NCBI GenBank assembly: GCA_016801845.1
Contig: CM028922.1
Coordinates: forward strand, 4,643,501-4,707,500
From: Polydactylus sextarius
Lineage: Eukaryota > Chordata > Actinopteri > Polynemidae
Direction of reading: 5' to 3'
Length of the DNA: 64,000 nucleotides
Shown here: one piece after another, positions 1-12,600 of the stretch
How positions within the stretch are numbered: position 1 is the first letter of the stretch
How the letters are laid out: every line of letters begins with the position of its first letter
Program-made: the position numbers and the translations under genes
The notes under the pieces: model-generated
What the model was told of the DNA's origin: nothing
Seen by the model: the letters and a program-made list of their open reading frames with translations, nothing else
Databases searched by the model: none

Positions 1-1496
1 GCCTTGGTTTCCCCAATTCCTGCCGCACAAAGGCCATGTTAAGAAAATCTCCTCTAATTTTTCACTGAATTGAAAGCACCTGTTTCTGTTTTTCTTTTCT
101 TTTTTTTGTCTTTGACGGAGTAGTAACTGTATAATCCTTACTGAGCAGAATATTCATTCTGATCCAACAGTGTTGTCTTTTGCTGCTGAGTACTGTCAAA
201 CTTTGTCCTTTGTGACTGTGCGGTACATTGATTTTCTGTGTCATTCTTTCTCCAAATATAAATCAATGCAATGAGCTACTGGAAACGCTGTCATTATGCA
301 ACAGTGTGCTGCTGAACCGCAGCGTAGAATAGGTGTCAATACATTTTTTTGTAGACCAATGTACTGCATATTAGCCTATGCTGTGTGAACTGTGTAAAAT
401 ATTGCTTACATTGCAGGTCAGGATGACTAATTATAGGTTTACTCACTGCTGCACAGTGTTATTTCAAGAAAATGTTGCCTTTGGTTGGTGCATGTCTGCA
501 ATGTGAGCACATACTATTATGTAAGATGCCAAAGTGGAGTGATCAAGTGGCCAGAAAATGAATAGGAACAGAGCTGTGAGGGAATTAACAGAAGTATGGC
601 TCACTGGCAGCCAGACCTGCTGACAAAAACAAGGAGGCTTTACTCTGTAGAGATTCAGCAAGACCTGGCCCAGTGACCTTCAGTGGTAACGAGACTGAGA
701 CAGGGAGAGAGGGGAAGGATTTCATTCCAGTGTTCTTGGCCGGTCCTTGTTGTTGACCCCAGCTATGGAAAATCACAGAGCGCTTTCTTAATAGCACCTT
801 CACATCCAGACAGACACTTCTTTACATCTGTAAGGTTGTGTGGCTGTTTTGTAACCACTGTACCCATGGGTGAAATTTGAGACACAGGTGTGTTTTAGAT
901 GCAGTCACCAGTTGGTCCACAGAAAGGTCCTTGTGCATTGTTGTAATCACAGCCTTTTGGTTTCAGTTAGCTTCAGTGTTGGTAGTCAAACATAAAGAGA
1001 TTACAACATTTTTGTCCTCACTAGTGATTTGATAAGGTTCTCATGAAGAAGCTACATCAATATAAGTGTAAGTATATATTTTATGAGGAAATCTGATAAG
1101 GTTCTTTGCAGGTGACCTGAAATTTTAGCTTAAGCTTTGTGATATAATATACCACAGCTTTAACTGTTGAATATGAGACTGTGCAGGAAAATCATTTCTG
1201 AACAAAACAAGACGATGAGTAAATAGCATCAGAAATGGAACAAAGGAAAAACAAATAAAAGACAAATAAGAAGCAGACTCTATATCTTGTTCAAAACAGT
1301 CCACACAACATCTTTGTAATTACAGACTAAAACACCATGTTTTGTCTGATCATAAAGATCGGAGACTTTGTTTTGATCAAGTAAAATGAAACGAAGCTTG
1401 TGAACTAAAATGCTGTCAAATGTTATAAATATCAGAATGAACCACATCAAAGTTTAAACTTAACAATTAACAAAGGCAGTTTCCAACAAGTATTAT

Positions 1497-1849
1497 CACA
1501 CACACAGACACACATGCACAGACACATACATTTATACTGTTTTGCTCAGAAAGGAGACAGGTGCGTGTGTGTGTGTGTACCTGGTTTTTCCTATATTGTG
1601 GGGACTTCAACCTGTTTACACACTCACATTGTGGGGACCTGTCTCCCTCGTGGGGACAAAAAGCTGGTCCCCATGATGTAAAAAACAAAACATTTAGGTA
1701 GAAGACATGACGTAAGGTTTGGCTAAGGTCAGGGTCAGGTTTAGATAAAGGTTAGACAAGTGGTACCAACAAATGGGATCTCTAGTGTTTCCAGGAAAGT
1801 CTCCAAGAAATGAATGGAAGTCAATGAAATGTCCCTACAAGGCATGAAA

Positions 1850-1888
<39 letters not shown>

Positions 1889-1890
1889 GG
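1497..1890. repeat. dispersed fish repeat with inverted GTCCC/GGGAC motifs, flanked by CA/GT tracts
   Basis: Seen: CA-rich start, several GTGGGGAC copies between 1597 and 1655, GGTCCCC near 1667, then GTCCCTACAA near 1831 running into (GT)n at 1856-1887. It resembles a repeat I recall from many fish introns, where a unit with GTCCCCAC ends sits inside microsatellite DNA. The family name is unknown to me; no coding capacity. Confidence 0.55.
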
Positions 1891-4800
1891 TGCGTGTCTA
1901 GAGCAGAGCACATGCTAAAAAGCAAAAAAAGCACATGCTGTTACTACTTAATTTTCATGTTTCACAATTCCTAGCTCATTCATTAGCTGAGTGGCTAACG
2001 GGCAAATATCAAGTCATATTTATGGATGTGGTCATAATAACTAGACAGTTTTTTCTCCTAAGCCTAAATGTTTGGACTGTTTGACTTAATAAGTGGGGTT
2101 CTCATTACTATGCGGATTGTATGAGAGTCTGTGTAACCATTTGCCATAAATGGACAATCCTTTGACCTCAATGAAGTAAGGTAAATAAAAAAGAAAAGAG
2201 GTGGGGGCTGTATAAGTGAAGAGAAGACATTTTAATTGAATGTTATGGGCCATGTGATATTGAGATTGTAGTATAGAATTACATATATTATTCCTGAAAT
2301 TGAAATGCACTTACTGTTGGTATGAAAATATATATGCCACATATAAAATACAGCTATTACCTTACTGGCTAGAAGCAGCGTCAAGTGAAATGTTTACGAG
2401 TATCACAAAAGTTTTGACATTTACTACCTGACTCAGTCTATTCACAGAGATTGAAGTTGCTCAAATTTAATTATGACCTGTGCACCGTGCATCTCTTATG
2501 CAAAACATACAGCTGAGAACATCATGTTCTCTCCTTGTTGTCTGGAATATAGTTTGTGAGCTCTATTTATTTTCCATCATTCTTGTAGGAGAGCTTGATT
2601 TTTTTTTTTGTATAGTGTTCCTGGTTTTCCTGCATTTTTCCACAGCTGTTTCATGTTGTCAGCCAAAATAACAGGAAGAGACTAAAGTCAGAGCTGCAGA
2701 AAAAGAGGCAAATGATTCAACAGCTGTGATTGTACTTTTCAGCATCTCTACATTTTTCGTCAAGTCAAGAAATGAAATGACAGTGAGACGGACTGAGTGA
2801 GAATGAGACAGTGTGATGGACAGAGGGAGGGGAAGGAGGCGGAATCTTGCTGTGACAGCCTTTTCACTCTTTATGAATGACGTTTTTTCTCGCCCCCCCT
2901 CCCCTCAGCATTCTTTGAGACTTCAAAGCGTCAATCTCAGCAGAGCGATTTGGCCAGACTATTGTGTGAATCTTGAATATTCATCAGGGTCTTTCTTTTC
3001 CTTTTGGGATGGAGACTCTGCTGCGGATCTCACAATATCTTCCCAGTAGATATATATTAGTGGTAGCAGTTTGCTACTGTGGGTAGATGGATTTAGATAC
3101 ATACACACTCTCCACTAAACTCAGCTGTTAACTAGTCTCTTATACTCCTTTCTAATTGTACTTCTAATATTAAGACTAAATAACAACCATGTGATTTTTA
3201 ACTTGATGGACTAGATGGAGATTGTTTCATGATGCAGTCAGTATTTTTATTGACATATTGCCAAACCACTTAAGAGTCAATTAACTGATTGCTAAACAAT
3301 ATGATATTTGTTTTATTCAAAAGAATTTAACATCTTTGGGTTTTTGGCTGTTGGACAAAAACAAATAATGTGAAGATGTCATCACAGGCTTTTGGAAAAC
3401 ACAAATATTCGTCTCGAAAGACTTAATGACAAGTCCATTAATCTGATGATGTCATAAGTACATTAATCACATAAAAGTTGAAGCACCAGTCTTGTGGTAT
3501 TGAGTTTGGTTTGTAACGATTCCTTGAGAGAAAGCAAATCTTGATTTTCCCTGATGATGAAGACGGTGTCACTCTTTCTTGACTCTTGTAGCCCAGTTGG
3601 ACCATTTGGTCTAGACAGCTGTGTTGCCACGGTAATAAACTGCTTTTGAGTATTCTATGACAGCAGTTTCAATGCTGATCTGCTGAAAATCCTCCTAATT
3701 TCACAGAGCTGAGGGTCAGCTTGGCCCCGGCTGGGACATCGCTCATGATACGCATTCCATCTCTGCCTGCAGTAATTTCATCATCTGTGTTCTGCCATGG
3801 CTTTTTGTTTCACAGGTTAGCAGTGATTTTTCACAGACATCCATCCTGTTGCTCTCACTGTGCGATGAAAGGTGTATTTATTCTTTTAAAGTCCTTTTCT
3901 GAAATAAAAAACGTGGCTCATTTTCATGGTGCATTGTAACACTGTTGCTAGTCTTAATGTAAGGTCTCTATTTCATAAGAAAATGTTTGCCTTATGAAAT
4001 GGAGACAGGTTTTTGACAAACAATCAAGCTGCTTTAATTGATCTCTGACTGCTGGAGAATGTGGGGGGATAAAGAGTTTGTAAAACGACTCGAAAATAAT
4101 CTCACAGCTAAACGATGACGAAGAGACACAACACAGTGTGCATTCTCTCTAATGTTTATAATGTCTGCAGTAGTTCATCAGGAGAAGATCTGCACACTTT
4201 AATGTCACAGTCAGTTCAGGACAGAGGTTTATATGATCTGTGAATGCAATACCACTGATTATTATCAAACCGTTCAATCTGAGTAAAACTGAGTGTTGTC
4301 AAAACCTTGTTTGTTTTATATCTAGAGAGATGAAACCATAGATGTAAAAAACTAGATTCTATGTTACAAGATGTCCAGCTATTCATTCTGGTAAGTTTCT
4401 CACTTGGTGATTTCCCAATAACTTCAAATGAATAGCATGAAAACCTTTTAAAACCTTTACAAAGTAGGTCCCTTTGGGACATTTCTATTCCTAATGACCT
4501 AAATTTTCAGTCAATTCAGTATTGTTTGCAAGATGGAGAAAAAAAAATTCACTACAGTGCAGCTGTTTATATGGCAATTATTTTGCATTAACATTAATTT
4601 GGGATCACAGGGCATCATATTACCTCTTGATCCAAATGTGGTCATTACACCAAAATTACCTTATAGCTCAGCAACTTTCCTGGTGGCTTGCTCAAACACG
4701 TTGTCCAGCAGGCATTCACATAGCAAAGACTCATTTTGCAGATTTCTGTGATAATTACATACCTTTAGTTCTGCACTTTTTTTTTAAATTTTATTATATA

Positions 4801-6118
4801 GTGGGACCCTAGAAGGAGTCAGTTGGTCAAAACCCTGATAATGTCATCTGTTATTTTTTTTTTAAGATTGAAGAGATTCACTATTGCTCTGTTTTAAAGT
4901 CGTGCTCCCCATGATGAGTAAATTATACCATAACCTATAAAATTGGCAGGGTGCCTCTTTGATGCAGGTTTTGAATTGTGCTCTAGCGATTGCATGTCTA
5001 ATATATGACTCTCTCTCGTTCCAGTTGCAACAAACATTGTGGTTTTTACGATTTCATCGAGGTGCTGACAGAACGATTTCTCCGTTATTATTAATCATCC
5101 TGTGACCGTGTGTGTGATGACAGATGGGTTCTACAGTTGATCTGAAAATCTGAGTAAGAGAGGGAGGGGAAGGTGGAAAAAAAAGGAAAATAAGGAAAGG
5201 GAAGTGAAGAGTTAATTTTCACCGAAAGCAAATCTTCCAACCAGTCTGCCCCACTTTCAACCCCTTTATGTGATGAAGTGACCCCCACCTACAGAGCTGC
5301 TCACTCCCCTGGACCCCCCTCCCCTCCATCCCCGTGGGCTGAGTAGACTGTCTGAGAATACAGGGAGGCTCCACGCTGGGCATTTGATGGAGCGCAGAAG
5401 GGTGTGTGAGGTGCAGTGACCCATTCACATTGCTCCCCATGCACTCGTGCTCCAGAATAGACTGACTTATCAGATGTAATACACAGCACTGCACAAATCA
5501 GTAGTGACAGCTATAGGGCTAGTGGAGCACTGTAGGGGAGAAGTGGCTTCTGGGAGCTGCTGTTCCCACCCAGTCAGACTTTAAGAGGGGACAGGTGTGG
5601 GGTGGAGAAGCCCATTTGGCCGGTGTCGTTATTTTGCCCGCCCCCATCACTGCTTTAACACCATTGGGAATTTTTTTTTCTTTTTTCTTTTTTTTTTTAG
5701 CTTTTCTTTGCTGCCCTCCCACCATTTGGAACGGATAAACAGCTTTTTTTTTCTTTAAGGATCTTACAAGTGTGATTGTGGAAATTCAGCCATCTCTGAG
5801 GTGTTTATGATTTCTGTAGGTGCTATAGTAGACTTGACGTAATCTGTCTAATAGTTCGGTTAATCCTCTTAACTTGTAACCCACGTAAATCTTTCACCAT
5901 CGGAATGTGTCTCTATTGTTATCATTTTTTTGGTCCTGCTCTGTTGCATGCTAGCATTTGTGTGTCTGTGTGTTTTGGATTAGTGTGAAGTTGCAAAGTT
6001 GTGGTGGTGCCTGGAGGTGTGAGCTCTAATCACCTCTAATCACCTGACGTGCGACGGCCTGATCCGTGTTGTAGGTCTTACAAACTTACAAACGCTTGTG
6101 TTTTCACCCCCTTCACAT

Positions 6119-6143
6119 ACACACACACACACACACACACACA
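6119..6143. repeat. (AC)n microsatellite
   Basis: Uninterrupted dinucleotide run of about 12 units. Confidence 0.95.
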
Positions 6144-6848
6144 GGCTCACATGAGGAACTGAATGAGATTCAGCCTGTGTCTGAACTTTACTTAATACCA
6201 GACTCTTGGTTTCGGATTAATGACCAGTATTTGCCATTCATGCAACACCTGTGTCTGCAGCTGTAGTTTCTTACACAATAAGTGAGAACGGAGCGGACAT
6301 TTTTCAGAGAATTTGTCCACTCTTTTGTTTGTTGTTGATTGAATCAATTTTTGAGGTTCTTTTGGACCATGGATGACAGATGATGGATGCAGATGAAGGG
6401 CATATGAAGGGTAGTTTTGTGTCTTGTGTTTCTTCATTTAAATATAAAATGATCTCTCAAGTCTGACAGACTATGTTATAGCAACTTGATGAACCTGTAT
6501 GGATAAACTACAATGACCCACTAAGACCATTTCAATGCATCGAACTGATCTTAGCCAGGACTTGCTCTACCATGCAGGATTTGATACTGAAAGGTTTTTT
6601 TAGTATATGTACATGCCCTTTGTACGTTCATTCTCTTTAGTTCTTGCTGTAGTTTCTGTGTACCTCCTGGCATGCTGTGTGTTTGTGTGCCTGTGGCAGT
6701 AGTTCATAATGCTTTCACTGCTGCCTTTCACACCTCATTCAACCCCTGCTCACATCCATGGCCCTGCTTCACCTCCTGTTGCCCTCTTCTATTCTGCTCT
6801 CCTCTCCACTGCGTATGAGTGATGTGAGAATCTGTAATGTGTGTGTGT

Positions 6849-6851
<3 letters not shown>

Positions 6852-6901
<50 letters not shown>
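6852..6901. repeat. (GA)n microsatellite upstream of the bmpr1b first coding exon
   Basis: About 25 GA units, 170 bp before the CT-rich tract that precedes 7072. Its antisense frame gives a false poly-(Leu-Ser) open frame. Confidence 0.95.
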
Positions 6902-6907
<6 letters not shown>

Positions 6908-7071
6908 AGGCTGTGAGTGGATTCAGATATACTCAGCTGTTCCCTCTGTAGTGAACCGCTCATAGAAAGGGCTGGACAAATAGCACGGTGAGAGAGCAAC
7001 TAAGTAACACCCCCTCTCTCATTTTTCTCCCCCCTTTTCTCTCTCTCTCTCTCTATGTCTGTCTCTCACAG

Positions 7072-7386
7072 GCTGTCAGTGTGGAGTAGTGCCGGAGGCT
7101 GCAGGGCGGCTGTGTGCTGTGTAAAAGTTCCTGAGAGCGCAGAGAGGCAGAGTGGCAGTCACTCACAGAGGGACACTTGTACACAGAGAGGACTGGCGCT
7201 CTTTTCACGAAGGATATAAAAACACAGTCTTACACCTCGGGCGTGTTCGTTGTGGCAGCGCCTCGGGGATTTAAAGGCGGCAGGTCGGTGCTGGTGTGAT
7301 GGCGGTGGTGTGGTTACCTCAGGAGTGGGCCTGGCAGGCTGTTCTCCTGGTGACTGGACTGGCATCACTGAGCCGTGGTTCTGATG
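7072..7386 (+). CDS. bmpr1b: bmpr1b exon 1 (first coding exon, 5' UTR plus signal peptide; coding from 7299)
   Basis: The ATG at 7299 opens 29 codons plus one base, ending at 7386 before the donor GTGAGT. The peptide has a hydrophobic run (WQAVLLVTGLASL) followed by SRGSD, a typical signal peptide. Phase 1 matches exon 2, where the shared codon is GCC. The left edge at 7072 is inferred from a long CT tract and CACAG acceptor ending at 7071. If the TATAAAAA at 7215-7222 is a promoter instead, the exon would start near 7245. The start codon is firm because the frame continues into the BMPR1B ectodomain. Confidence 0.85.
7215..7222 (+). promoter_or_regulatory. possible TATA box inside the first coding exon region
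   Basis: TATAAAAA lies 77 bp upstream of the coding ATG at 7299. A start of transcription 25-30 bp downstream would give a short 5' UTR of about 55 nt. The alternative is that this segment is spliced 5' UTR joined at the acceptor ending at 7071. Only the motif is visible, so the call is weak. Confidence 0.25.
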
Positions 7387-8422
7387 GTGAGTACTCCAGC
7401 TCTTAATACTCCGTGTTTTCCACTGTCCTGTTGCTTTTATGTCTGAAGTGATGTCAAAGTGAGACTGATGAGGCCTTGTGATTGTTTTTAGTTTGGCTAA
7501 ATTATGTAATGTAAAGTTGCAGTTGCTTTTCAAATTTGTGCATTTTTTTGACTTTACTTTAGTCATTAAAATCACTCAGAATGAGGAGACTGTTAAATAC
7601 AGAAGCCTGTTTTCACACATTTTATTGTTGGTATTACAAGGTGACAGGTTGATTGTGCGAGCTGTCCATCTATTTTTTACCCCCTGGTATTTATGATGAA
7701 CAAAAGCTATTATGATCTCCACAGGGGCTACCATGAGAACGGGTGGGCATTTATCTGCCCCATACTCTCCCTTCCTAACCCCCTCAGCCCCCCTGTTCGT
7801 GTTTTGAATTGTTTGAAGATGGACAGCCAGTTGTCTTTTACGATGAATGCCAGCAGTGTCACGGTGTCCCCGTAAGGTTGTGACAAGTGGGGAGGGTCGG
7901 CAAGATCCCGGCCTCAAGAAGATGACACTTGTGCATTTGTCTTGTTCTGATCAGAGACAGTAGAGAGAGACAGTTGGCATAACTATGGTCCGGGCTTTTC
8001 TGTTTTGTTGTTTTTTGCAAACACATTAAAATACAGACCATTTCTGTGAGCTAACTATTTGCACATGAATCGTTTGCTTTTATAATCTCAAAATTTCTTT
8101 TTTTTTTTTATTTATTTTTTTTATTAGATTTCAAACTATTAATTAATTGAACTTAAGTGACACCAAATATAATAGTAATAATTTGATTGTTGTTAATTGT
8201 CATCATATGCTTCAGGAAACAACATTTTACATTTTTCAGTTTTTTGACACCATATTTCATTAAACGATGGAAAAAGGAGTCACAAATGAGCTGATAATGT
8301 AAACAATCATTTCTAGCAGCTCGTTTATGTGAACAGGCTTGACCGGAGCAGAAAAAAACTCAGTTGTCATGCACTTATTAAGAACACAGTTTGGTGTCAA
8401 GCTGTAAAACTAACATCTGGGT

Positions 8423-8455
<33 letters not shown>

Positions 8456-9583
8456 CACAAACACAGAGTGTGTGTGTTTATAAATATTGCCATTAAAATA
8501 TGGTCTGGAAAATTTCTCTTAGCTGTGACTGGACTTCCCCCATATGATTGATGGCGTGTCAGTTCTTTAATCTATTTATGATCCTCTAGAGCTGCTAAAG
8601 CCTTTTCTGGTGTTCTTCTGTTAGAGCACACTGATACTATACATATTACATACACATTTATGTAGGAAGTGTTAATCTGGTGTAGATTTATCAAGGCATT
8701 AGTGTGTTTTTTATCTTTCACAGAGTGAAAAGATAACATCTAATTTCCATTTAACACCTGGGCAGATACAAATTGGATGTAATTATGATAAAGCCAGATA
8801 AATAAAACTCTTTACATTGAAATGCAAATTGATTTCATTTGATTTGAATCCTTTTTTTTCAAAGACATTCTTTACTGAAATTGTGTCAAAAATCAAGACC
8901 AGCTGTAAAATCCCTTACTGACTGAGTGGTTCAGAGCTGGCTGCAACTTTCACAATTGGTCATGAAATACCTCAGCTGCTGATGAATGCTCCTTCAGAGA
9001 ATTTCCTTCACTCTTATCTGTGCAGGCTGAAGCAAGGTGTTTAATTTCTCATCCAATATTAGTCCAGTGGGTATGAGGGTCAGTGGATACACAGGTATAA
9101 GGGGATGTTGGAAGATGGAGTGAAATTTAGACTGACTCATTTCTGAGGAGTCGCACAGATTCCTTCTTCCATCCGTCTGACTACAAACTGACAAGAAGCT
9201 TTCTTTTCACTGCTGTCACTGCAGCCTGATAAATAGGAGGTGACACGAAGCTGCGAAAGATTTCATACTGAAGCTCTTTCCGCATTGTTGGACTTCCTCA
9301 GTTTTACTCCTTCTATCCACCTTTCCTTCACCAATACTTCCAACTGCCAGTTGCTTTTTTCCCCTGTTTCCCCTGCGATCTGATCTTTTAAAGGTCGTAC
9401 AAATGAGTAAAACATGTGGGAGGTTGACCATAAATCTTACGCAGTATGGTCAATTTGCCACCTGTTTCTATAGGCTGGCGAGGTTCACAGAGAATAGATG
9501 AACCATAGAAGTTTTCTACCAGTGGCAGCTCAGTAAAAATAGAAATAATTCAATGCTGTTGTGACAGATATGACAGTGATGGC

Positions 9584-9632
<49 letters not shown>

Positions 9633-12600
9633 CTATTTTTGAATATATATATTCTATTTTTCTTGTATGTAAACATGACATTTCTGCCAACAACAACCAA
9701 CAACAATATCCGTCGACTGAGAATGTGACATGTCACACTAAAACGTTGTTAGCTACGTTCAGTCTTCTATAAACAAACAAAAAAAAAAATCAGAAACGCT
9801 GAGCCAACTTCAGTAGGATTATATGAGGGGCTTCCAAGTGTAGTGCGTAGTGTTTTCATTCACAGCAATCTTCAAATACCTGAAAATGTCAGCGTGTCTT
9901 TATAGGAGCATGCTGTCAGAATTAAAATATTATCTTTATCAAAAGCCACCTCTTTTCTGTACCTCCAGTTAAGTTACACAAGTGTGAAGAAGTTTAAGGT
10001 CTTCTGTGTTTTTTGTTAGAATTTACTACTTCTAATCACTATATTTTCAAGTTGGTTCTTAGACGATTGAGATTGTGATGTGTATTAGAACATATGGGAA
10101 TTTAATTATAATTTAAAATGAACTTCAATCTGTTTAAACTGTCAGAGGGAGATTGGGGTTTTCATAGTTGTTTAACACTGCCAAAACAAGTCAGATTGAA
10201 CTATTTGATTACAGCTTAACTAACTCTATTTAAGTGCAGAGAGGAAATATTTCATTTTGTAAGGATATACACAAAGTGTTGTGGAATGTGGACTATACTT
10301 ACTTAATTCTCTTTGGAAGTCGTGTGTGTGTGTCTGAGTGTTATGGAATAAGGTCAGAGTGTGGTGTAGCGATCCTTCAGCACAAAACAGCAGCAGTTGG
10401 TCCTCAACAGGACCGGGCTCCTCCAGCCTTCTGTGCACTGCTTCCTGTCAGGATGTGGATACGGTTCCCCCACACAGAATTTGATCCCCGGGCAGATGTG
10501 CTGCTCCAGCGGTCAGGCAGGGATCTCTGTGTGTGTGTGTTTATGTGAGTTTCTGTAATAGTTTTTCATTTGCAGCATATGAACATTTCTGCCTTGTGAG
10601 ATTTAGAAGCTTTCTGAAAGTTCAGAGGTCATGGAAGAAACAGGAAAAATTTAATATTTTGAGAAACATGCTTGTTTACGTGATAATTTTTAAGTTAAGA
10701 TTGATACCACCACCGTGTTTAGACAGTAAAGCAAAGCTACAAACAACTCCCTGCTACCTAAGCTTAGTATAATGAGTTGAACCAGCTCGCCTGCTTCTGT
10801 TCAACATGTTGATTTGTGATATGAGAGTGGTATCGATTTCCTATACTGATCCTTGGCGAGAAAGTAAACAAACTTCAAACTTTTACATTAAAAGCCTTGG
10901 TTTAAGTGCAAGTGATCCCTTCAAGCTAAGCATATCTGGTTATGTTTTTATAGGAATCCTGAATAACCTTGAATCAAAACAGAAGCTCTTACCCATTTTT
11001 TTAAAGGGGTGGAGGTGATATTATAGGGTAAAGTGACACATTGTGGTGGTGCAATGGCTGTAGTCCCTCAGTATGTCTGTAATGGAGCCCAGCATTACTT
11101 AGTGGCTTGTGGCTTTTTCCCGTAAGTCCAGACCACATGGAGTGATAGTCGAGCAGTGAGATACATTGATGAAAGCTGTGGATAGACAAAATAAAAAATG
11201 AAAAAATACCTTGAAGTTCAAAGGAGCAGGAATAAATAAGAGAAGATGTGTTTGAGAGGCAAATACGTGCACACAATCACACCAGGGCCTTGGTTTCACA
11301 GCATGCCAGCTACTACACCTGTTCTGTGTCTGTCAGTGTGTGTGTGTGTGTGAGTGTGTGTGTGTGTGCGTGTGTGAATGAGAGAGAGTTTATGCGTTCC
11401 TATCTGTTTGTAGGCAAAAACTAAAGCTACAGAAAATCATCTGTCTCAGCTATAGAGAAAGAATTCCCAGCGTGAGTTGTATTTTATTAATAACGGCAGT
11501 GTTGACATAATGTTTATGGCAGAAACACACTTGTATACAGAGCTATTTCATCATGTACTTGCAGATATTAATTCCTTTGTATATATTTCTGTTCTCCATA
11601 ATATTTCAAAGAATTACCCTCCACAGTTATTGTTTTTCTAACCCTTTTATAATCTAGATAATGTATAATTTTTTGTGATTTACCAGCAGAGTATTTTTTT
11701 TAAAGCTCTATAAACAAAACTTTTTCTTTCAGTGACAGGTGAAGTGTGCGTCTTTGTCTCTCTGTTCTCGGCATTTATTAATATACAGCAAAAGTGAGGT
11801 CGTCTCTGTCTGCCTGTGTACGTGTCTGTCTGTGTTTGAGTATTTTGTTGTGGATATAGCAGCTCCCTGCTGTATTCACATCCATGTGTAAAGTTTTCTC
11901 TGTGCAACCACTCTTGATGTAATGGTAGAACTTTTTTTTTCAGAGAATACTGCAGCGCTATGGGGCAGATAGGTCTCTCTTTCCATAAATTAGATGTGTC
12001 ATTATTGCTGCGGGTGTTGGTGGGAACCTCAAAGTGACTTCCACAAAGGCAGCCTGGTCACGGCCGCTAAACGCAGAACAGGTTGCTGGAAGCTGCGCTG
12101 TGAAAACAGACGAGCTGATGTGGGCGTAGCAGCGAAGATGGAGGAGAGAGCGAGGAATGTGCTCCTCAGACTTGTTCCTGTGTGTGTGTGCATGTACAAT
12201 ACGTGCACATGTGTGCATGGCTCGTGTGGCAGAGGCCTTTGAAGCCTGTAGGGGGTTAAGAGGGATGTGGGTGGAGTGGCAGGGTGGAGGAGGATGTATG
12301 GCCCCTTTGCAGGTTGGTTGTGACCCTGTCGGGGTCAGAGTGCACTTTGGAGACACTGGGGAAGATGTCTCCTTTGAGGAAAAGATTTATCATGGCCACC
12401 TGGAGTAACTTATCTCCCTCTTCTCTCATGTCCTCCTTTCCTCCCATGATGAACTATTTCTGTTGAATTGTTGAATTCTGTTGAACAACTCACAGATTAA
12501 ACAGCTGTTGTGCTGTGAAGTCAGCTTTTGTGAAATGGCTACATTAATTGCAACACTTTAAACCATTTTTTGTTTTGTTTTGTTTTTTTTTTTTTTCATT

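Larger units (their letters stand above)
1..7071. other. non-coding DNA upstream of the first coding exon of bmpr1b
   Basis: No open frame here resembles a known protein or has flanking splice signals with a matching partner. It may hold non-coding 5' exons and promoters of bmpr1b (the human gene has several), but I cannot place one. It contains the repeat at 1497-1890, (AC)n at 6119-6143 and (GA)n at 6852-6901. Between 5290 and 5480 base composition is more GC-rich than its surroundings. Confidence 0.7.

Noticed and set aside
5290..5480. Possible non-coding first exon or CpG-like promoter of bmpr1b
   Set aside because: Slightly GC-richer, but no CpG cluster, TATA or clear splice donor pairing with 7072 could be shown.
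6769..6999. Open frame on - with a long Leu-Ser run
   Set aside because: It is the (GA)n microsatellite read on the other strand; no homology and no splice context.
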